A stretch of 64,000 nucleotides of DNA from an uncultured Clostridium sp. (GCA_900539185.1 UQBG01000014.1:1-64000), one strand, 5' to 3'. Shown: positions 51,166-61,092, counted from the first letter of the stretch. Notes: generated by a model not told the origin, from the letters alone. A program made the numbers and translations.

Positions 51166-53220
51166 ATGAAAAAATTGAAATTCAATATAAGTATTTTCCT
51201 GGGAATTTACTTATTATTAGCGGTTATTTTCATGATTATTCCCATGCCGTCCGTTTTGCTGGATATTTTGATCACGTTCAACTTATCCATAGCGTTGATT
51301 ATATTATTTAACTGTATTTTTGCGAAAGAAACGCTTGCTATGTCAAGCTTTCCTACGATACTGTTGTTTACAACGATTTTCCGTATTTCCTTAAATATAT
51401 CATCTACACGTTTGATCTTGATGACCGGTGAACCGGGTAATGTAGTTACTACCTTTGGTTCCTTTGTAGGCGGTGGCAATCTAATCATTGGATTTATTGT
51501 ATTTATCATTTTGATCATCGTTCAGATGATGGTAATCAATAAAGGTTCGGAGCGAGTATCTGAGGTAACCGCAAGATTCACGCTGGATGCTATGCCGGGA
51601 AAGCAGATGGCGATTGATGCGGACTTAAGTACCGGAGCAATATCCGATAAAGAGGCTATTGCACGAAGACAGAAGATTCAGGAGGAGGCTTCCTTCTTCG
51701 GATCCATGGATGGTGCTACAAAGTATGTAAAGGGAGATGCAGTTGCAGGACTGATTATCACCGCCATCAATCTGGTGGGGGGAATCCTGACCGGTGTTAT
51801 GATGCACGGTCTGACGATCACGGATGCATTATCGAAGTATACGATCCTGACGATCGGTGACGGACTGGTTTCCCAGATTCCATCTCTGTTGATATCACTG
51901 GCAACCGGTGTGATCGTTACAAAGGCATCGAAAGAAGAAGAGATCGGTGATATAGTATTCAGTCAGTTATTCCAGACCGACAAGGTGATGTACATCGTTG
52001 GTGGAGCATTGATCTTTCTGGGTGTATTCACACCATTAAATATCGTTCTGTATGTAGGTCTTGGACTGGCAATGATTGTTCTGGGACGAGTCCTTGCTAC
52101 ACGAAAGGAAACAAAAGAGATCGAAGAAGAGGTTGCAGAGGAAGAGGTAGAGGCCGATCAGGTACGACGACACGAGAATGTCAATACCCTGCTTCAGGTG
52201 GATCCGATCGAGTTGGAATTCGGATATGGTATTATTCCGCTTGCGGATGTCAATCAGGGCGGTGACCTGTTAGACCGCGTGGTTATGATCCGAAGGCAGA
52301 TTGCTTTGGAACTGGGTGCGGTTGTTCCAATTATCCGTCTGCGTGATAACATACAGTTAAATCCGAACCAGTACATAATTAAGATTAAAGGGATTCAAGT
52401 GAGTGAAGGTGAGATCCTGTTTGACCATTATATGGCTATGAATCCGGGCTATGTAGAAGAAGAAATCACCGGTATTCCGACCTTCGAGCCATCCTTCCAT
52501 CTGCCGGCTGTCTGGATTACAGAGGCACAGCGGGAGCGTGCTGAATCTTATGGGTACACCGTTGTGGATCCGCCGTCCATCATCGCGACACATCTGACTG
52601 AAGTGATCCGGACACATCTGGATGAACTGCTGACCAGACAGGATGTTCAGAATCTGATTAATAATATTAAGGATAGCAATACAACTCTGATTGATGAATT
52701 GATACCGAAGCTGCTGAATGTGGGTGAGATTCAGAAGGTGCTTCAAAATCTGCTGCGGGAAGGAATCTCAATCCGGGATCTGGTTACAATCTTTGAAATC
52801 CTGGCAGACCATGCGGCGACAACACGGGATACCGATGTCCTGACAGAGTATGTAAGACAGGGACTGAAGCGGGCAATCTCCAATAAGTTCTTTGGAGGAG
52901 AGGAAACGACCTCTGTTATCACACTGGATCCGAAGATCGAGCAGGATATCATGGCAGCTGTGAAGCAGACGGAACAGGGAGCCTATCTGACATTGGATCC
53001 GGATGAAACACGAAAAATACTGGCGTCCACAGAAAAGGAAATCAAAAAGCTGGAGGATGCAGGACAGACGCCGATTATTATTACCTCGCCGATCGTTCGT
53101 ATGTATTATAAGAAATTGACAAGTGATTATTTCAAAAATTTAATTGTGATATCTTATAATGAAATAGAGTCAAATGTAGAATTACAGTCAGTAGGGATGG
53201 TGACAATCGATGATAATTAA
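51166..53220 (+). CDS. flhA: Flagellar export protein FlhA
   Basis: A 684-residue protein with about eight membrane helices in the first half and a cytoplasmic docking ring for chaperone-substrate pairs in the second. STRLILMTGEPGNVVTTFG, the loop RFTLDAMPGKQMAIDADLS with AIARRQKIQEEASFFGSMDG, and the C-terminal ITSPIVRMYYKKLTSDYF identify it. GGAGGAAG lies before the ATG. It overlaps flhF by 11 bases. Confidence 0.96.
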   Translation: MKKLKFNISIFLGIYLLLAVIFMIIPMPSVLLDILITFNLSIALIILFNCIFAKETLAMSSFPTILLFTTIFRISLNISSTRLILMTGEPGNVVTTFGSFVGGGNLIIGFIVFIILIIVQMMVINKGSERVSEVTARFTLDAMPGKQMAIDADLSTGAISDKEAIARRQKIQEEASFFGSMDGATKYVKGDAVAGLIITAINLVGGILTGVMMHGLTITDALSKYTILTIGDGLVSQIPSLLISLATGVIVTKASKEEEIGDIVFSQLFQTDKVMYIVGGALIFLGVFTPLNIVLYVGLGLAMIVLGRVLATRKETKEIEEEVAEEEVEADQVRRHENVNTLLQVDPIELEFGYGIIPLADVNQGGDLLDRVVMIRRQIALELGAVVPIIRLRDNIQLNPNQYIIKIKGIQVSEGEILFDHYMAMNPGYVEEEITGIPTFEPSFHLPAVWITEAQRERAESYGYTVVDPPSIIATHLTEVIRTHLDELLTRQDVQNLINNIKDSNTTLIDELIPKLLNVGEIQKVLQNLLREGISIRDLVTIFEILADHAATTRDTDVLTEYVRQGLKRAISNKFFGGEETTSVITLDPKIEQDIMAAVKQTEQGAYLTLDPDETRKILASTEKEIKKLEDAGQTPIIITSPIVRMYYKKLTSDYFKNLIVISYNEIESNVELQSVGMVTIDDN

Positions 53221-54427
53221 AAAATATCAGGGGACATCGGAAGCGGATGCAGTTCAGAAGGCAAAGGACGATCTGGGAAAAGATGCAGTAATCATGAATG
53301 TTAAGATGGTAAAGCAGAGGGGGCTGAGCCGGTTATTTAAAAAAAGTTATACTGAGGTAACGGCGGCAGTTGATGAACCGGAACACCGGAAGGAGGAATC
53401 GAAGTCGGCACGTCCACGCTCTTATTCGCAGGAGAGCACCCGTACCGACCGTGAATCAGAATCGATGAAAGAGGCTGCAGCAGCACAGGAAGTGGGCACT
53501 GTCCCACAGAAGCAGGTGGCGGATAAGACCTCTGCGATCGAGGAACGGCTGGATACTCTGGCACAGATGCTGGAGCGGCAGATTCAGGATCCAAAACAAG
53601 AGGAAATGGCATCGGAGGAGGAAAAGACCGCGGATCGTAATTCCAAGATCATAAAACTGGTTTATGATCAGTTGATCAATAATGAAGTCACCGAAGAGAA
53701 TGCCAAAGAAATCCTAAATGAGATCGATAATAAACGGCAGAATCTCCAACTGGACGACCTGCTGGCGAGTGTTTACCAGAAGATTGTGTTGAAGCTTGGA
53801 CAGATGAAAACGATTGAACTACCGGAAGAACATCCGAAGCTTGTGTTCTTTGTAGGTCCTACGGGGGTCGGAAAGACGACCACGATTGCAAAACTGGCAT
53901 CCCGGTATAAGCTGGAAAAAGAATGCCGCCTGGCGATTATTACCGCCGATACTTATCGCGTGGCTGCGGTGGAACAGATTCGCACCTATGCCAATATCTT
54001 ATCCGTTCCGATCGATGTGGTCTACAGTGCAGATGAACTGAAGCAGTCGATCGAGAAATATCAGGAATATGACCTGATTCTGATTGATACGGCTGGTCGA
54101 TCTCACAAGAACGAGGAGCAGAAAGAGGATCTCAGACAACTGCTGGAGGTTGCCCGGGAATATGATCAGGAGATTTATCTGGTAGTGAGTGCTACAACGA
54201 AGTATCGGGATTTGGTAAAGATCACGCAGACCTATTCCGATATATCGAGCTATCGACTACTATTTACGAAGACAGATGAAACCGGGGCACTGGGAAACAT
54301 ATTGAATATTCGCATGTTAACGCAAGCTCCATTGTCCTATATGACATTTGGTCAGAATGTACCGGATGACATTAGTGAAACAGATGCACAGTATATTGCA
54401 AAGCAGTTGTTAGGAGGCAGTAAATGA
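53210..54427 (+). CDS. flhF: Flagellar biosynthesis GTPase FlhF
   Basis: A 405-residue SRP-type GTPase that sets flagellar place and number. The N-terminal B domain starts MIIKKYQGTSEADAVQKAKD, a charged linker follows, and the NG domain contains FFVGPTGVGKTTTIAKLA, DTYRVAAVEQIRTYA and LILIDTAGRSHKNEEQ. The C-terminal end overlaps flhG as ATGA, so the GTPase and its activator are made together. Confidence 0.95.
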   Translation: MIIKKYQGTSEADAVQKAKDDLGKDAVIMNVKMVKQRGLSRLFKKSYTEVTAAVDEPEHRKEESKSARPRSYSQESTRTDRESESMKEAAAAQEVGTVPQKQVADKTSAIEERLDTLAQMLERQIQDPKQEEMASEEEKTADRNSKIIKLVYDQLINNEVTEENAKEILNEIDNKRQNLQLDDLLASVYQKIVLKLGQMKTIELPEEHPKLVFFVGPTGVGKTTTIAKLASRYKLEKECRLAIITADTYRVAAVEQIRTYANILSVPIDVVYSADELKQSIEKYQEYDLILIDTAGRSHKNEEQKEDLRQLLEVAREYDQEIYLVVSATTKYRDLVKITQTYSDISSYRLLFTKTDETGALGNILNIRMLTQAPLSYMTFGQNVPDDISETDAQYIAKQLLGGSK

Positions 54428-55311
54428 TGGATCAGGCAGAACAGCTAAGAAGAAGAGTCCGGCAACAGGCTCAACACAGCGGTTCCACCAGAGTTATAGC
54501 TGTTACCAGTGGAAAGGGCGGCGTAGGTAAAACCAGCCTGTCCGTCAATCTGGCTATCCAACTGAGCAAAAGAGGAAAGCGGGTTGTAATCATTGATGCC
54601 GACTTTGGTCTGGCCAATGTAGAGATTATGCTTGGGATTCGCCCACAGTACACGATGTCCGACTTAATATACAATGATATGAATATTGATGATATTATCA
54701 CCAGAGGTCCTTTAGATATCGGCTTTATCTCCGGCGGATCCGGAGTTCAGGATATGGTGAATCTGGATCGGGAACAGGTTCGGATGCTGATTTCAAAGCT
54801 TGTGCGTCTGGATACTCTGGCGGATGTGATCATTATTGACACCGGAGCAGGTATCTCCGATTCTGTTCTGCAGTTTGTATTAAGCAGTCCGGAGGTACTG
54901 ATCGTAGCTACGCCGGAACCGACATCTATTACAGATGCGTATTCTCTGTTAAAGGCCGTAAACAGAAATAAGGATTTTTCCGCAAAGGATAAGAAAATCG
55001 AAATCGTAGCAAACCGGGTGGGAAATCAAGAAGAAGGCAAAGAGATTTATAATAAGCTGAATATTGTGTCTACAAAGTTCCTGAACATTCCTCTGGACTA
55101 TTTGGGGGCGATACTGCAGGATGGCAATGCATCCAGATCCATTATTGAGCAAAAGCCAATCTCGCTCGCATTTCCGAATTCACCGGCCACAAAGTGTTAT
55201 CAGGATATCTGCAACCGTCTGTTCGCATTTCAGGAACAGGAGGACGAGCCAAAGGAGGGAATCGCCAGTTTCTTTTTGAATTTTATTAAACAAAAGCACA
55301 GGAAACAGTAG
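54424..55311 (+). CDS. flhG: Flagellar number regulator FlhG (MinD-like ATPase)
   Basis: A 295-residue ATPase of the MinD/ParA class. The N-terminal DQAEQLRRRV carries the DQAxxLR motif that activates FlhF. The P-loop is TSGKGGVGKTSLSVNLAI, Walker B is VIIIDADFGLANVEIMLG and IIIDTGAGIS follows. A C-terminal FFLNFIKQKHRKQ may be an amphipathic membrane anchor. It is named ylxH in Bacillus. Confidence 0.94.
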   Translation: MMDQAEQLRRRVRQQAQHSGSTRVIAVTSGKGGVGKTSLSVNLAIQLSKRGKRVVIIDADFGLANVEIMLGIRPQYTMSDLIYNDMNIDDIITRGPLDIGFISGGSGVQDMVNLDREQVRMLISKLVRLDTLADVIIIDTGAGISDSVLQFVLSSPEVLIVATPEPTSITDAYSLLKAVNRNKDFSAKDKKIEIVANRVGNQEEGKEIYNKLNIVSTKFLNIPLDYLGAILQDGNASRSIIEQKPISLAFPNSPATKCYQDICNRLFAFQEQEDEPKEGIASFFLNFIKQKHRKQ

Positions 55312-55334
55312 TGGAAGATAATAGAGGATTACAT

Positions 55335-56066
55335 ATGAAGGATATTATATCTGTAGGAGATAAAGTAAATATGGAGCTCCTGGTAAACGGCCAGCCTATA
55401 GCAGACGAAACACGCCGGCGGGTTCTGACCTGTAAGGTCATGGATCTTCCGGAGACAAATCTGCTGAGAATCAGCATGCCGTTTCATGAAGGCCGGATCG
55501 TACCACTGGCAGTCGGTGACCAGTATCGACTGACGATTTATTCCCAGAAGGGAATCCATGGCAGTACATTTGTTGTCGTCAACCGACTGAAGGAGGGCAA
55601 TCTGTTTATGGCAGATGTCGAGCTGAAAGGCCGGCTGGAACGGGTACAACGTCGGGAGTTTTTCCGCCATGACTGCCGCATGACTGCAAACTACCGTATG
55701 GTTATGATAAGCGAACTGGACGGAGACGACCTCCCGGATATACAGGAGAGTACGCAGGAGGATACGGACTGGAAAAAGTGCGTAATATTGGATATCAGTG
55801 GCGGTGGAGTCCGCATGGTGTCCGAGTATCAGGAAACATCAGGGGAAATGATGCAGATCCATTTTCCAATCGTATTAGACGGACAGGTCGAAGAGATCTA
55901 TCAGTATGGGCATGTGATCACCTCACTACAGAATCCGATCAATCCACAGTTATATATACAGCGGATCCAGTTTGAAAAGATCGGTGAAAAAGAACGGGAA
56001 CGCATTATCCGCTTCATTTTTGATGAGGAACGGAAACGAATCTCTAAGGAGAAGGGCTTGAATTGA
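55335..56066 (+). CDS. YcgR-type PilZ domain protein
   Basis: A 243-residue protein with a YcgR N-domain (EGRIVPLAVGDQYRLTIYSQ) and a C-terminal PilZ domain with the c-di-GMP binding motifs RREFFR (RxxxR) and DISGGGVRM (D-x-S-x-x-G). YcgR proteins slow the motor when c-di-GMP is high. ATG 55335 follows AGAGGA by six bases; a GTG at 55311 shares its first base with the flhG stop. Its place between flhG and cheB suggests that second-messenger braking is built into the operon. Confidence 0.88.
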   Translation: MKDIISVGDKVNMELLVNGQPIADETRRRVLTCKVMDLPETNLLRISMPFHEGRIVPLAVGDQYRLTIYSQKGIHGSTFVVVNRLKEGNLFMADVELKGRLERVQRREFFRHDCRMTANYRMVMISELDGDDLPDIQESTQEDTDWKKCVILDISGGGVRMVSEYQETSGEMMQIHFPIVLDGQVEEIYQYGHVITSLQNPINPQLYIQRIQFEKIGEKERERIIRFIFDEERKRISKEKGLN

Positions 56067-57109
56067 TGAAAAAAAATATTATGATAATAGATGACTCTGC
56101 ACTTATGAGAAGAGTGTTATCTGATATAATTAATAAAACTGAACAATATCAGGTCACTTGTACTGCAGTAAATGGCAGGGACGGACTGGAGATTTTGAAG
56201 CAATCACCGCAGATCCACTTGGTATTTTTGGATATTTATATGCCGTATATGGGTGGCATCGATGTGCTAAAGGCTATGAAACGGCTGCATATCGATATTC
56301 CAACGATCGTGTTTAGTACTGTTGCAGAGCGTTCCAGTGCAGATACGATAGAAGCTCTGGAACTGGGGGCTGTCGACTTTTTAAAAAAGCCGGAAAATAT
56401 ATTGACGCATATGCAGGAGTTTCAGGATAAGGTATACCGGTTACTGGCTGTATTGGATGGATCGGATGAAGATGCCGGAGTAATTGTTCGTCAACGAACC
56501 GGAAAGAAGAAACATCTGCATGCTCCCGGACGGGGAAAGCTGGTTGCACTGGCTTGTTCCACCGGAGGACCGAGAGCATTGCAGGAAGTTGTACCATATC
56601 TTCCGGACAATCTGGATGCACCGGTACTGATTGTTCAACATATGCCGGAAGGCTTTACGGCATCTTTGGCAAACAGACTGAATGATATCAGTGACATACC
56701 GGTAAAAGAGGCTGCTGACGGTGATATCCTGCAGAACGGACATGTCTACATAGCGAAGGGTGGCAGTCATCTGCGCATCGCACAAGAGAAAGGACAGCAT
56801 CGAATCGTACTCGGTAAGGATGATCCGGTAAACGGATTACGACCATATGCAGACTATATGTATGAGAGTCTGATCCGATCCGGTTATGATGAGATCATAT
56901 GTGTGGTTTTAACCGGTATGGGTGCGGATGGCAGTAAAGGGATCGAGAAGCTTAGCCGGGCGAAGAATGTCCATGTGATCAGTCAGGACCGGGAAACATC
57001 TACGGTATATGGTATGCCGAAGATGGTAGCACAATCGGGCTTATCCGATGAGATCGTACCACTTGATAAAATAGCAAAAGCAATCATTAATAATACGGGG
57101 GTGTGTTAA
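56066..57109 (+). CDS. cheB: Chemotaxis methylesterase CheB
   Basis: A 347-residue protein: a receiver domain (DDSALMRRVLSDI; phosphorylation site in LVFLDIYMPYMGG) and a methylesterase domain with the catalytic Ser in CSTGGPRALQEVVP, His in QHMPEGFTASLA and Asp in LTGMGADGSKG. It removes methyl groups from, and deamidates, chemoreceptors. ATG 56066 shares its first base with the stop of the PilZ gene; TTG 56063 is less likely. No CheR is in the window. Confidence 0.94.
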   Translation: MKKNIMIIDDSALMRRVLSDIINKTEQYQVTCTAVNGRDGLEILKQSPQIHLVFLDIYMPYMGGIDVLKAMKRLHIDIPTIVFSTVAERSSADTIEALELGAVDFLKKPENILTHMQEFQDKVYRLLAVLDGSDEDAGVIVRQRTGKKKHLHAPGRGKLVALACSTGGPRALQEVVPYLPDNLDAPVLIVQHMPEGFTASLANRLNDISDIPVKEAADGDILQNGHVYIAKGGSHLRIAQEKGQHRIVLGKDDPVNGLRPYADYMYESLIRSGYDEIICVVLTGMGADGSKGIEKLSRAKNVHVISQDRETSTVYGMPKMVAQSGLSDEIVPLDKIAKAIINNTGVC

Positions 57110-59197
57110 ATGGATTTAAGTCAATATCTGGAGATATTTATTGATGAGACAAAGGAACACTTGCAGACCTTAAATGATCAGGTTTTGATCATGGAACAGG
57201 ATCCTGAGAATATTGATACGGTGAATGAAATATTCCGGGCAGCTCATTCCTTAAAAGGTATGGCAGGAACCATGGGCTTCAAGCGGATGCAGCGACTGAC
57301 CCATGATATGGAAAATGTATTCTCGGAGATACGAAACGGCAAGATGTCCGTAACACCGGATATCGTGGATATCGTATTCAAATGCCTGGATGCGCTGGAA
57401 GGTTATCTGGCAAATATTCAGGAAACCGCAGATGAAGGAACCGAAGATAACGAAGAAATTATAGAGCTTCTGAATGCAGCCTTAAACGGTAGTGCCAAGA
57501 CAGAGGAACCGGCACCTGCAGCAACGGCACCTGCTCCGACCGAGGTCACACCGCAGACAGAGACCGGTGACAAACGGAAGTTTTTACAGCTCCCGATTGC
57601 AGACTTTGAAGCAAATGCCATGAAAGAAGCCTTGGAAAAGGGACTGAACGTATATGGTGTAACCGTATATATTCAGGAAACCTGTATTCTGAAGGCAGCC
57701 AGAGCCTTTCTGGTATTCAAGGGTGTAGAGGCCATCGGTGAGATTATAAAGTCAGAACCAAGCGTGCAGGATATCGAGGATGAGAAGTTTGATTTTGACT
57801 TCAGCATGTTCATCATTTCGGATAAGCCGATTGAGCAGGTACAGAAGACGATCGGAAATGTATCTGAAATCAAGGAAGTTGTTCTGGAACCATTTACACC
57901 GGAGACGATAAAGGAGCATGAGGTACCGGAGACTGCACCGGCTACCACTGCCGAAGCGGCAGTTACAACCGAGGAGAAGAAGGAAGCTCCACAGAGTGCG
58001 GCAGCGGACAAGAAGAAGCCGGACGCAAAGAAAAAGCCGGTAGTGAATCGATCCGTGCGTGTTGATATCGAGAAGCTGGATGACCTGATGAATCTGGTCA
58101 GCGAGTTGATCATAGCGAAGAACGGACTAGTATCAGCCAGTGAGAACGAAGAGGGCAGTCAGAGTCAGCAGTTCAACGAACAGATTGAATATCTGGAACG
58201 GATCACAACCAATCTGCACGAATCGGTTATGAAGGTTCGTATGGTGCCGATCGAAAGTGTTGTAAATCGGTTCCCTAGAATGATCCGGGATCTGTCCAAG
58301 AAGCTGAACAAAGAGATGGAGCTGATCATGACGGGTGAAGAAACCGAGCTGGATCGAACCGTTATCGATGAGATCGGAGATCCGTTGATGCATATGTTGC
58401 GGAATGCTGCAGATCATGGACTGGAACCGACACTGGACCGTATCAAGAAGGGAAAACCACAGGTAGGAACGGTCCGGTTAAATGCATATCAGGATGGTAA
58501 TAATGTTACGATCGAGGTTTCCGATGACGGTGCCGGTATCGATGTTGAGAAGGTAAAGGCATCTGCAATCCGAAAGGGTACGGTTACAGAAGAACAGGCA
58601 GAGATGATGTCAGATAAAGAAGTAATCGATCTGTTGTTCCAGCCGGCGTTCTCTACTTCCGAAAAGGTATCGGATATATCGGGAAGAGGCGTTGGACTGG
58701 ATGTTGTAAAGAGTAAGATCGAAGGACTGGGCGGTGATGTTGAAGTTCACTCTGTACTGGGTGAAGGAACAACCTTTACGGTTCGTCTGCCATTAACACT
58801 GGCAATTATTCAGGCTCTTATGGTAGAGGTTCGGGATGAGAAGTATGCGATTCCGTTGAACTCTATCGTAACGGTTGAGGATATTCCGGCTACAGATATT
58901 AAGCTGATTCAGAATAAAGAGGTTATCAATCTGCGTGGTACCGTTATCCCTCTGATACGGCTGGATCAGATTCTGGATATGGAACCACAGGAAGAGGATC
59001 CGGAGAGCATGGTCGTAGTTATTGTGAAGAAGGGCGACAAGCAGGCAGGTCTGGTAATCGACAACCTGATCGGACAGCAGGAGATTGTCATCAAACCATT
59101 AGGTAAATATATTTACATCCATAAGATGTTTAGCGGTGCAACGATTCTGGGTGATGGAGAAGTAGCACTCATCCTGGATGCAAACACTTTGGTATAG
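57110..59197 (+). CDS. cheA: Chemotaxis histidine kinase CheA
   Basis: A 695-residue kinase with domains in the usual order: HPt with the phosphorylated His in IFRAAHSLKGMAGTMGF (near residue 46), a P2 region that binds CheY/CheB, a Pro/Ala/Glu-rich link, the dimer domain (IEKLDDLMNLVSELIIAKNG), the ATPase with N box MHMLRNAADHGLEPT and G boxes (SDDGAGID, GRGVGLDVVK), and a CheW-like C-terminus. It feeds phosphate to CheY and CheB. No part is missing. Confidence 0.96.
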   Translation: MDLSQYLEIFIDETKEHLQTLNDQVLIMEQDPENIDTVNEIFRAAHSLKGMAGTMGFKRMQRLTHDMENVFSEIRNGKMSVTPDIVDIVFKCLDALEGYLANIQETADEGTEDNEEIIELLNAALNGSAKTEEPAPAATAPAPTEVTPQTETGDKRKFLQLPIADFEANAMKEALEKGLNVYGVTVYIQETCILKAARAFLVFKGVEAIGEIIKSEPSVQDIEDEKFDFDFSMFIISDKPIEQVQKTIGNVSEIKEVVLEPFTPETIKEHEVPETAPATTAEAAVTTEEKKEAPQSAAADKKKPDAKKKPVVNRSVRVDIEKLDDLMNLVSELIIAKNGLVSASENEEGSQSQQFNEQIEYLERITTNLHESVMKVRMVPIESVVNRFPRMIRDLSKKLNKEMELIMTGEETELDRTVIDEIGDPLMHMLRNAADHGLEPTLDRIKKGKPQVGTVRLNAYQDGNNVTIEVSDDGAGIDVEKVKASAIRKGTVTEEQAEMMSDKEVIDLLFQPAFSTSEKVSDISGRGVGLDVVKSKIEGLGGDVEVHSVLGEGTTFTVRLPLTLAIIQALMVEVRDEKYAIPLNSIVTVEDIPATDIKLIQNKEVINLRGTVIPLIRLDQILDMEPQEEDPESMVVVIVKKGDKQAGLVIDNLIGQQEIVIKPLGKYIYIHKMFSGATILGDGEVALILDANTLV

Positions 59198-59209
59198 GAG
59201 GGACGAGAT

Positions 59210-59656
59210 ATGGCAGAGTTAGAAAACATAGATGAGAAACAGTACATAGTAGCCAAGCTGGGTTCCGAGCAATACGGAATCGATATTGCTTATGTCGACA
59301 ACATTGTACGTATGCAGAAGATTACCAGAGTACCGAAAACACAGCCTTATTTTCTGGGCGTTATCAACCTCCGTGGCGAGATTATTCCGGTTATGAGTAT
59401 GCGTCAGAAGCTGGAGATGGGGGATGATGAGATTACAAATACCACCCGTATTATTATCATCAAGCCGGAGCAGAGTGCGTCGCTCGGTCTGCTGGTAGAT
59501 GAGGTACGGGAAGTCGTTACGCTGTCAGAGGATGATGTGGAAAAGGTATCCTATGACAATGGAAGAGAGGATACAAATTTCTTTGTAACAGGGGTAGGAA
59601 AGTATAAGGATACATTGATTTCGCTTGTAAATATAAGCGGAATTATATCCGACTAA
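59210..59656 (+). CDS. cheW: Chemotaxis coupling protein CheW
   Basis: A 148-residue protein of two small beta barrels that joins CheA to receptors. YIVAKLGSEQYGIDIAYVDN, TRVPKTQPYFLGVINLRGEI and LGLLVDEVREVVTL are typical. GGAGGGA lies before the start. The gene is 12 bases after cheA. Confidence 0.95.
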   Translation: MAELENIDEKQYIVAKLGSEQYGIDIAYVDNIVRMQKITRVPKTQPYFLGVINLRGEIIPVMSMRQKLEMGDDEITNTTRIIIIKPEQSASLGLLVDEVREVVTLSEDDVEKVSYDNGREDTNFFVTGVGKYKDTLISLVNISGIISD

Positions 59657-59674
59657 CGAAGAGAGGTGCGGCTT

Positions 59675-60277
59675 ATGGAACATATGGACGACATGGAACT
59701 GGATGTACTCAGGGAAATCGGAACGATAGGTGCAGGAAATGCAACAACCTCTTTGTCTGTCCTGTTAGATTCCAAGTTGTCGATGAAGATACCCAAGGTA
59801 TCGTTTATGAGCTTTGATGACTTCGTAGAAAGTATTGGCGGTGCAGAAAATGTAATCGCCGGTGTTATGAGCAATATAACAGGTGGAATAGATGGATTTA
59901 TATTGTTTGCTATGGATATGCGGGATGCTCATCGGTTAGTAAATCGTCTGCAGGGAGAAGAACTGTCCAATGTGGATCTGTTTGATGACATGGATTTATC
60001 GGCAGTGAAGGAGATTGGCAATATACTGATCAGTTCTTATTTATCATCGATTGAAACGCTGACCGGGATTCACATCCGTCCATCTACCCCGATGCTCTCA
60101 ATCGATATGGCAGGTGCGATTTTAAGCTTTCCTGCGATCGTGAATAGCCGGGAACATGATGATGTACTACAGATTGAATCACAGTTTGAGGGAGAAGATC
60201 TGTCGATAGAAGGTCATATTATGATGATTGCAGATACCGAGTCTTATATGATTATTCGACAAAAGCTGGGGATATAG
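59675..60277 (+). CDS. cheC: CheY-P phosphatase CheC, one active site altered
   Basis: A 200-residue protein related to FliY's N-terminal half. It removes phosphate from CheY-P, and CheD can bind it to raise that activity. The second site SAVKEIGN has every residue of the D/S-x3-E-x2-N pattern; the first reads DVLREIGT, with Thr where Asn should be, though its distal proline is kept. ATG 59675 has GAGAGGTG six bases upstream. Only one site is thus expected to work. Confidence 0.92.
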   Translation: MEHMDDMELDVLREIGTIGAGNATTSLSVLLDSKLSMKIPKVSFMSFDDFVESIGGAENVIAGVMSNITGGIDGFILFAMDMRDAHRLVNRLQGEELSNVDLFDDMDLSAVKEIGNILISSYLSSIETLTGIHIRPSTPMLSIDMAGAILSFPAIVNSREHDDVLQIESQFEGEDLSIEGHIMMIADTESYMIIRQKLGI

Positions 60278-60283
60278 AAACGT

Positions 60284-60772
60284 ATGGATTCTATTATAAA
60301 AGTTCGGATGGCAGACTATGCGCTATGTAGTGTGCCTCAGAAGATCACGACAATTGGATTAGGCTCCTGTGTAGGAATCGTGCTGTATGATCAGGGAAAC
60401 AAGATCTGCGGCATGCTACATGCAATGTTGCCGGATAGTACCAGAATTCGGAACAACAGTAACCGATCGAAGTTTGTAGATACCGGTATGGAAGATCTGC
60501 TGGCAGAACTTCTTCAGGCCGGTGCCAGGAGAAGAAGTCTGGCAGCAAAGATGGCCGGTGGTGCTAAGATGTTTGATTTTACGGATGACGAAAATGACAT
60601 TACGAGTATTGGCTATCAGAATGTTCAGGCTGCCAGACAGATATTGAAGCAGTTGGGAATTCCTCTGATCGCAGAGGATACCGGTCAGAACTATGGTCGA
60701 ACGATCGTATTTGATCCGGAGAATGCAAGTCTGGAAATAAAGGCGGTCGGACAGGATATACAGATTATATGA
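60284..60772 (+). CDS. cheD: Chemoreceptor glutamine deamidase CheD
   Basis: A 162-residue enzyme that deamidates glutamines of chemoreceptors and binds CheC. The catalytic Cys is in LGSCVGIVLYDQ and the His in GMLHAMLP; KMAGGAKMFDF and IPLIAEDTGQNYGRTI also belong to the family. It begins seven bases after cheC, so the two partners are co-translated. Confidence 0.95.
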   Translation: MDSIIKVRMADYALCSVPQKITTIGLGSCVGIVLYDQGNKICGMLHAMLPDSTRIRNNSNRSKFVDTGMEDLLAELLQAGARRRSLAAKMAGGAKMFDFTDDENDITSIGYQNVQAARQILKQLGIPLIAEDTGQNYGRTIVFDPENASLEIKAVGQDIQII

Positions 60773-60799
60773 TTCCGTTTGGAATAGAAAGGAACAGCA

Positions 60800-61075
60800 A
60801 TGAAGCTACGATGGTTACGTCCGTTTGTGGTATTAGTAGCAGCACTCATTGTGCTGATCAGTAATATTGTATCAAAGCGACCAATGCTATCTTCTTTGCT
60901 TTGGTTGCTGGCGGCGATAGTTGTATTTTATATCATAGGAAGTATCTGTACGCGGGTCATACAGCGAGTGATGGCTGCAGCAAATGAGGCCAAACAGCAG
61001 GCAGAAGAGACTGCGGAGACACCGACAGACAATGCAGATGATTCAGAGCAGGAAGCAGCAGGAGAAGGTAAGTAA
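60800..61075 (+). CDS. Small two-helix membrane protein between cheD and sigD
   Basis: A 91-residue protein: two membrane helices (FVVLVAALIVLISNIV and SLLWLLAAIVVFYIIGSIC), then an acidic, Ala/Glu-rich cytoplasmic tail (AANEAKQQAEETAETPTDNA). I know no named family for it. AAAGGAAC precedes the ATG and it is 18 bases before sigD, so it is in the chemotaxis/sigma transcript. A role in motility is only suggested by position. Confidence 0.7.
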   Translation: MKLRWLRPFVVLVAALIVLISNIVSKRPMLSSLLWLLAAIVVFYIIGSICTRVIQRVMAAANEAKQQAEETAETPTDNADDSEQEAAGEGK

Positions 61076-61092
61076 GACAAGAGGTACTGAAT

